From the NCBI GenBank assembly GCA_028565635.1, contig JAOXYB010048059.1:1-12065 (forward strand): 12,065 nt of DNA. The letters are read 5' to 3'. Position numbers and translations under genes: made by a program. The notes beneath the pieces are model-generated. The model searched no databases. It was not told where the DNA came from and saw nothing but the letters and a program-made list of their open reading frames with translations. Position 1 is the first letter of the stretch. Each line of letters begins with the position of its first letter. Of this stretch, positions 7,010 to 12,065 are shown piece after piece. The DNA is from Phoronis ovalis (lineage: Eukaryota; Phoronida; Phoronidae).

Positions 7010-8716
7010 GCAATTAGCGCATTTACACAATAGTTGGCCGTAGTGCACAATTAACAGCAAGTGGATTGACCTATCTCGGGGCGTCTACTAGACTGACATT
7101 AGTCGTTAGAAACATTGATTGGAACTATTTTAATAAATGCATTATAGTACTAAAATACATAAAACAGTTTCTAGAATAAACTGGTAAACTCTCTGGAATT
7201 GTGAATGGTAAAAGTTGAATACACTATCATATGTTTATGAGGTCTACTGTATGTTTATGCTTTATCATTTTATATGTTTCCACGTAAAAGCTAGGAGTGC
7301 CATATATTTTTCTCCTTAAAATTCAACGCTAAGGCTGCCAGATTATTTTGTCCTTTACATTCAATTTTTAGACAATTCTTTTAAATGACTCTTTAGGAAA
7401 AGTATTTAAAAAAAACAAAAAAAGAACTTTATCTTAAATTACAGAGCCGACTAACATTAGTCTAGGCGTCTACAAAAGATCTTTAATGGCAAAAACGTGG
7501 TTTCGAGATGAAATAAAAAATCAACAAATTTCCAAATTGGCTGGAGACTCAGAGGTTTTCCCGCTTTACAACACTATGATCGACGGGTTAATTATACATA
7601 TCTACCCGGGATATCTAATGGCTACTCACTGAGAACCTGGCGACTGGTGACTGGCGCATGATTACTGGAGCAACTCTGGTGCTTTGCGATAAATCAACAC
7701 AATCGAAGACTGTCGAATGCTGTAAAAGAACTATTTTATGCCTGCTTTACTATTTAATTTTGACTAAGATTTATTTGGAACCTGACCACGGGAACCAGTA
7801 ATGAGGCAGGACCTTTTTAAATTTCGTTATTTATAGTTAGGCATCCCATCGGCACACAGGTAGGTATAAAGTTCCTTCCCTGGATTATAGATTAGCATAG
7901 AATATATTATGGAAGTGGAGAGTATGTCGTTCTGATCGTAAAAGTGAACCACCTGCACTCCAAAGACTTTCTGATAAGACTTCGATTCTAATGTAGCTAG
8001 TGGATTTTAATTTTTTTAATTGCGCTTTTACCAAATTCATTCTTGAATGGAATATAAACGTAGAACTTTGATCTATTCCGATTTTACTCATGATACAACA
8101 GATAAAAATATATTCATTGTTCTATAATTTTAATGAGGTAGGTACATGGAATGGAAATCGATCACACGAATAAACAACGTATTCCATCAAAGATATTAAT
8201 TGTACATGGTAATTTTGTGCTTACTATGCCCCATATGTAATAAGTGCGATTCAAGTGGTTGAAGGATCACTGAACGTGGCTTTGTTAAGGGTTCTAAATT
8301 GAGAGCGGAAAAAATGTGCTCACATGGGTCCACTCAAGTACTATATACCGAAAACGATGTACTCACCGTACCGTGTACTATATACTGGGGACCCCTGGGC
8401 TGGGGACAATAAACGGGTTAGTCATTATTGAAAAGGGTTTGTTTTAAATTTGTCGTAGTTTATATAATTATCACATGAGTTTATGCATTATAGCTGAGTT
8501 TGGCCCGAATAAACATGTTATATGTGACAAGAACATACACTGTAAAATTACATTACATAACATACATACATGTAAAATAACCACAGTACGTGTTAATTAT
8601 AAAAAATAAAATCGCACTTGCCATCTTAAAGAACCTGGTAATTATAAAAATTTATTATGAGCACACTTAGGTAGTAACCAGACAACTCTTCGCGTTGTGA
8701 AGATAAGGCCCGAGAA
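7010..8716. other. Gene-free region upstream of the Ly6 gene
   Basis: This is mostly unique AT-rich sequence. A protein-like frame on the plus strand (7445-7632, with an acceptor-like TTATCTTAAATTACAG before it) is the best candidate for an unrecognised exon fragment. An 11-bp direct repeat GTACTATATAC occurs at 8338-8348 and 8375-8385. The minus-strand frame at 7885-8091 has no recognisable domain. Confidence 0.4.
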
Positions 8717-8863
8717 CCGGGGGTACTCAAGTTATTTCTTGGTCACGTTGGCTGTATGCAGCCCACTTTAAAATTTTAGATTTGGATTGTATACTTCTTA
8801 CTGTATTTTTTTTGGATCGCTACCGTAAAGAAATTAAAAAATTTGGATTGCTACAGCGGTCAG

Positions 8864-8938
8864 GTCGATAGTCCGAATTAGGTTCATTGGTCCGAAAGTT
8901 CATAGGTTCGAAGGTTTATTAGTCCGAAACTTCATCGA
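8864..8938 (+). repeat. 16-bp tandem array, left copy
   Basis: It starts GTCGATAGTCCGAA and continues with about four degenerate units of TCCGAAGGTTCATTGG. It is the inverted partner of 10482-10559, including the GTCGATAGTCCGAA edge, which faces outward in both copies. Confidence 0.8.
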
Positions 8939-9062
8939 TCACACTACCTTGCAACTTTCACTTACCTCAACATAATCAATAAATCCTCCGCAACCCCGGG
9001 AGTATCAAGCCGGTCAGCGAACACTAGGCGAATAATGGAATGCAGTCAGCCATTTCATACCT

Positions 9063-9335
9063 TGTGTTAGTAGTGTAGTTTTGTATGTATTAGAGTACTG
9101 AGACTAGCTAGATTGAGTCATTTTCTACCCCCTACGTGTGTTAGTAGTAGATTTTGATGTGAAATATTATTGTGTATATTCACCGTTCTCATTTTCTGCC
9201 TCCCCATTTCATTGGGCTTACAACACGTGTTAATAGTAATCTTACATGTGTTATAGTAGCTGAGTTTTGTTTATAGTATTGCGACAAAGCTAGGTGTGTA
9301 TTTACATCGTTCTCAGTTTCTCGTGAGAATACACT
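9063..9335 (+). repeat. Degenerate direct repeats, about three units
   Basis: Copies start near 9064, 9138 and 9227-9247. They share GTGTTAGTAGT, AGTTTTG, AAAGCTAG-like and TTCACCGTTCTCATTTTCT segments in the same order, with a spacing of roughly 75-100 bases. No coding potential was found. The stretch from 9335 to 9625 is otherwise unremarkable and AT-rich. Confidence 0.55.
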
Positions 9336-9639
9336 TGAGTTAATATTATATTCAGTTTGTTTATTGAGTCTTTATTTAATTTACTTTATACATTTGAATA
9401 ATATTTAATACCATTTCTGCAAATATGTGGTACATAGTAAACAGAACAAAAACAGACAGGAGAGAAAGAAGCACAAATGTTGTGCATTCCAGAAATCATT
9501 ACGCCAACGTGTCGTCGCAGGGCACGTTTTAAAATCGAAGCGGGAACTCTGTTTGGGAAAACGCATTCAGGGATCTTTTCAAAAACTTATTGACACACGT
9601 GTACCAGTAATATATTTGAGTCGGACCCCGGGATAAAAC

Positions 9640-9949
9640 GTGGGGGACAGGCAATATGAAAGTGGGTGCCCATGTTCCAACACGGCTTTTCAAAAAAGCC
9701 TATTGTAACATTATTACTTTTGATATATTCTGCGGAGTTTTTTTACAATATTTGCAATCGACCGAAAAGAAATTTTAACGATGACCCTAACAAAGTTTAA
9801 ATCTACAAAAAACACATATCTTTTCGTGATTTCAGACAAAAATAGATCCTAATTAAGAGTGCTACGCGCCGGCGGCACGAACAAATCCTTTATCGCGAAA
9901 TTTGTTGGAACATGCCGCGGCGTACCCACTTTTATATTGCCTGTCCCTC
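9640..9949. mobile_element. 310-bp foldback element flanked by a 14-bp direct repeat
   Basis: The arms run about 9640-9682 and 9903-9949 and share GGGACAGGCAATAT, AAAGTGGGT and CATGTTCCAACA in inverted order; the right arm carries a few extra bases (GCGGC). Outside the arms lies an exact direct repeat CCCCGGGATAAAAC (9626-9639 and 9950-9963). If this is a target duplication, 14 bp is unusually long for an inverted-repeat element. It might instead be part of the element's own subterminal sequence. A small hairpin GGCTTTT/AAAAGCC follows the left arm. It has no coding capacity. Confidence 0.75.
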
Positions 9950-10055
9950 CCCCGGGATAAAACAACAGGAAATCATTTTTAATATCATTATTACTAATTC
10001 CAAAAGAAAAATATAGTGTTATCAAACAAAACGATTTAGAAACCTGAATACTCAC

Positions 10056-10163
10056 TTGTGTTGCATGAAAAAGAACTTGGACGTACACGTAACAGACGAA
10101 AACAAATAAAATAAATATTACAATCATTGTGCGCTGTGGGTACTCTTCCTGGTACATTATCAT
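10056..10163 (-). other. Possible first coding exon of a type II membrane protein
   Basis: From ATG 10163-10161 the frame gives 36 residues ending exactly at a strong donor, CAA/GTGAGTATT, in phase 0. It encodes a short polar start (MIMYQEEYPQRT) followed by a single hydrophobic segment of about 20 residues (starting MIVIFILFVFVCYVYV). This is the layout of the signal-anchor exon of Golgi glycosyltransferases or sulfotransferases, but nothing in the sequence identifies a family. No matching downstream exon was found at lower coordinates, and the exon lies within a composite repeat. It may be a captured fragment or chance. Confidence 0.25.
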
Positions 10164-10481
10164 TTAATGTCAACTATTCTTTTTGCGGCCTTGCTAATAT
10201 TATATGGCGAAAAGAAGAACGAACGCGATATTCAGAATACACGTACAGGACCTCAAAAGGAGAGAAACATTATAACACGTATACTATTCGTTATGCCTTA
10301 ATTATTTCTATAAAAAGGAAGAAAAGGAAGCAACAAATAATAGTAGCAATAGAATTGTAATAGCAGTAAACGAGGGAATCGTTAAATGTGCGCACGGGGA
10401 ACCTTTTTAAAGTATTTATTCCGGGATATATCAAAATATTACAGATTTGTTAGAGCCCACGACATTCCCTATAATGGGTAT

Positions 10482-10559
10482 TTCGGACCAATGAACCTTC
10501 GGACCAATAAATCTTCGGACCAACGAACCTTCTGACCGATGAACCTTCGGACTATCGAC
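10482..10559 (-). repeat. 16-bp tandem array, right copy
   Basis: It has about 4.8 units of TTCGGACCAATGAACC, ending TTCGGACTATCGAC. The units match the left array (8864-8938) in reverse complement and are better preserved here, differing by only one to three substitutions. Confidence 0.85.
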
Positions 10560-10810
10560 AAGGACCAACTACTCACTGCTTACAGCAAATAATTTGGATT
10601 AATTTTAAGTTTGTATCCAGCATAAATAGATTTTGGAATTTGGTTTGTATCAGTCAGTTTCCGTAAACATGGATTGCTACTCAAAAATATTTTAAAAATT
10701 TGGAGTGCTACCCTTATATTTCAAAACATTTAGACTGGGTTTGCTACTACAAGCTAAAATTTTGGATAGGGTAGGGCGGCACAATCCCGTAGTCCAACCA
10801 AGTAGAATCT

Positions 10811-11988
10811 CAAATAAAACTCATAGCCTTGTCATAATAAATGATTATAAAGTGATATTTAAGGCTAATCTGGCACGTCGTTATAGTTTAGATAGAAAAT
10901 TCCATGTTTCCTGACATTTTGTGATTTTGGCTGTTACAGTAGTATTTTCAGACTCGTTTGTAAAAAGCATGCCAAAATTTAATTAGCATTTATTGGCCCT
11001 TAATAAAATGATTACGTACCATCCTACGACCAAAACGTAGTGGGTCTAAATTCATGCTATGAGGAGTAAAGGATATTCATATACAGGACTCCCATATTTT
11101 GTTATGACCATTTTTGAATCGCACCAGCTATGTAATCAATTCAGTTTCTTAACAAAAAAGTAAATTTGTTAAACGTTAATTCATAATTCAATTATATGCA
11201 CAATATTTGTGATCTAATCATAGCAAATAATATACATGGTAAATTTCATACAGAGTTTGAGTGAAACTCTGTGCATGTCAAGTACAAAACTTTAAACCAA
11301 TTCAGTATGAGCACAAAAACCCTTATTTCCATATGCAATCAGAATATAATGATTGTAAAAGTATTCAATAATATATCGGTTAACATTAAATTAAATAATA
11401 CTTCGAGAAATTATTTGAAAATGGTGTTCCAATAAGATTCCATGTTTACATTCTTTCCTATGTTTCGAAAGATCTTATCACTCGACTATGACGGGTTTCA
11501 ATGCTCCATTTGTACACTCCACTTCACAAAGCATGTAATAAAAAAAGAAGACTAATGTTGTGTTGTGTGACACTTATTTTTACAATCAATGCTCGAATAA
11601 GTCAAAAATCAAAATGTTGCACCAAAAGGGAATGAGGTCAGTCTATGTCTCACTAGATAATTTATGCTAGAACTCACTAGTATGTACAGAATTCATTTCC
11701 TCATAGTACTTTTCCATAATATATTATCGTATTATATTATAATAAATTAACTAATTTTTTGACAGCATGATATATGGAACACATTCAGTGACAAGCAGAA
11801 GAATATCCTCGCTAGGTGTTACCATTATGGGAAAGGGTTTTGATACGCAAATTGTAACGTATGTCATTATTGGAATGTGGGATTAGCTGTTGAACAATAT
11901 CCCCAGTAGACATGTATATGACATAGCATCATTTAATATTTTGTATAATTTTATGACATCTCTGGGACTAATGAAACTAAGTATTATT
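10811..11988. other. Gene-free region with two weak exon-like frames
   Basis: This is AT-rich sequence. At 11442-11555 there is a 37-codon frame with ATG and stop that contains FQCSICTLHF, which resembles the first half of a C2H2 zinc finger. At 11766-11843 a short frame (HDIWNTFSDKQK and RCYHYGKGF) follows a strong acceptor-like stretch, TAACTAATTTTTTGACAG. Neither is confirmed by a partner exon. Near 11250-11270 an inverted repeat CAGAGTTTGAGTGAAACTCTG forms a small hairpin. Confidence 0.4.
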
Positions 11989-12065
11989 CCCGGGGGGGGG
12001 TACTCAAGGTTTTTTGACTACGGGGATGTGCCGCGGAACCCAATCCAAAATTTTAGCTTGTGGTA
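11989..12065 (-). repeat. Terminal part of a CCCGGG-tip repeat, inverted relative to the window start
   Basis: The tip CCCGGGGGGGGG is followed by TACTCAAGGTTTTTTGACTA and then the complement of the left copy up to the window edge. It matches bases 36-110 in reverse complement with one substitution and two extra bases in the G run. The element continues beyond the window. Confidence 0.8.

Larger units (their letters stand above)
8717..10810. mobile_element. Composite CCCGGG-tip repeat of about 2.1 kb
   Basis: It opens with CCGGGGGTACTCAAG (8717-8731), a diverged version of the tip at 11989-12013, followed by the family's TTTGGATTGCTAC units. It closes with a copy of the opposite end at about 10690-10810, including CTACAAGCTAAAATTTTGG (10747-10765) and GCGGCACAATCCCGTAGTC (compare 36-97). 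Just inside the ends are inverted 16-bp tandem arrays. No transposase is visible, so it is non-autonomous or decayed. The right tip has lost its CCCGGG, and no target duplication can be recognised. Confidence 0.55.

Noticed and set aside
7885-8091. 68-codon frame on the minus strand, considered as a downstream exon for the 10056-10163 candidate
   Set aside because: No convincing phase-0 acceptor with a pyrimidine tract precedes it, and it has no recognisable domain.
9427-9636. Basic 69-codon frame on the plus strand
   Set aside because: Lys/Arg content reflects A-rich DNA, and the frame runs into the CCCCGGGATAAAAC repeat flank without any gene structure.
10127-10360. 77-codon frame on the plus strand
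   Set aside because: It lies opposite the membrane-exon candidate and within a composite repeat; composition is not distinctive.
10705-10914. 69-codon frame on the plus strand
   Set aside because: The first half is the end sequence of the CCCGGG-tip repeat, so it is not an independent gene.
1-12065. CRISPR array, operon or other prokaryotic system
   Set aside because: No spaced identical repeats, no clustered long open frames or ribosome sites; the spliced Ly6 gene shows that this is animal DNA.

Overview
The window reads as intergenic and intronic DNA from an AT-rich animal genome, most likely a marine invertebrate. The reasons are one intron-containing gene for a secreted Ly6/uPAR (three-finger) protein with a GPI tail, a dense set of short inverted-repeat transposon relics, no bacterial-style gene packing, and repeat tips of the form CCCGGGGGTACTC. 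Such tips resemble repeats I associate with cnidarian and other invertebrate genomes, but I cannot place the phylum from this sequence. No rRNA, tRNA, CRISPR array or intact transposase was seen.

The one confident gene is on the minus strand, from 6898 (ATG) to 4355 (stop), in three coding exons: 6898-6850, 5528-5400 and 4554-4355. All joins are phase 1. The predicted product has 125 residues: a signal peptide, a ten-cysteine Ly6/uPAR domain ending in the diagnostic Cys-Asn, and a hydrophobic C-terminal tail. A TATA box lies about 95 bases upstream of the ATG and an AATAAA signal about 105 bases after the stop. Intron 1 can only be joined in frame by using a GC donor (GCAAGT) instead of GT. 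An alternative is that translation begins at an ATG just upstream of exon 2.

Left side (1-4240): the end of a CCCGGG-tip repeat (1-110); a dispersed repeat with one inverted copy (458-523) and three direct copies (1052-1480); a hAT-like non-autonomous element (1920-2164); a 33-bp tandem array (2221-2380); and an A/T-rich hairpin array (2862-3095). An inverted partner of that array sits in intron 2 of the Ly6 gene (4859-5245).

Middle (4240-7010): the Ly6 gene. Its first intron carries two related foldback elements, 83 bp and 463 bp, with target duplications of 9 and 8 bp.

Right side (7010-12065): mostly gene-free. A roughly 2.1-kb composite repeat (8717-10810) has the same CCCGGGGGTACTCAAG tip, subterminal inverted 16-bp tandem arrays, and a nested 310-bp foldback element flanked by a 14-bp direct repeat. 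A possible first exon for a type II membrane protein lies inside it on the minus strand (10163-10056). The window closes with a 77-bp sequence that is the near-perfect inverted partner of bases 36-110. The TIR-like symmetry of the window ends most likely marks two neighbouring elements facing away from each other, though one large element cannot be excluded.
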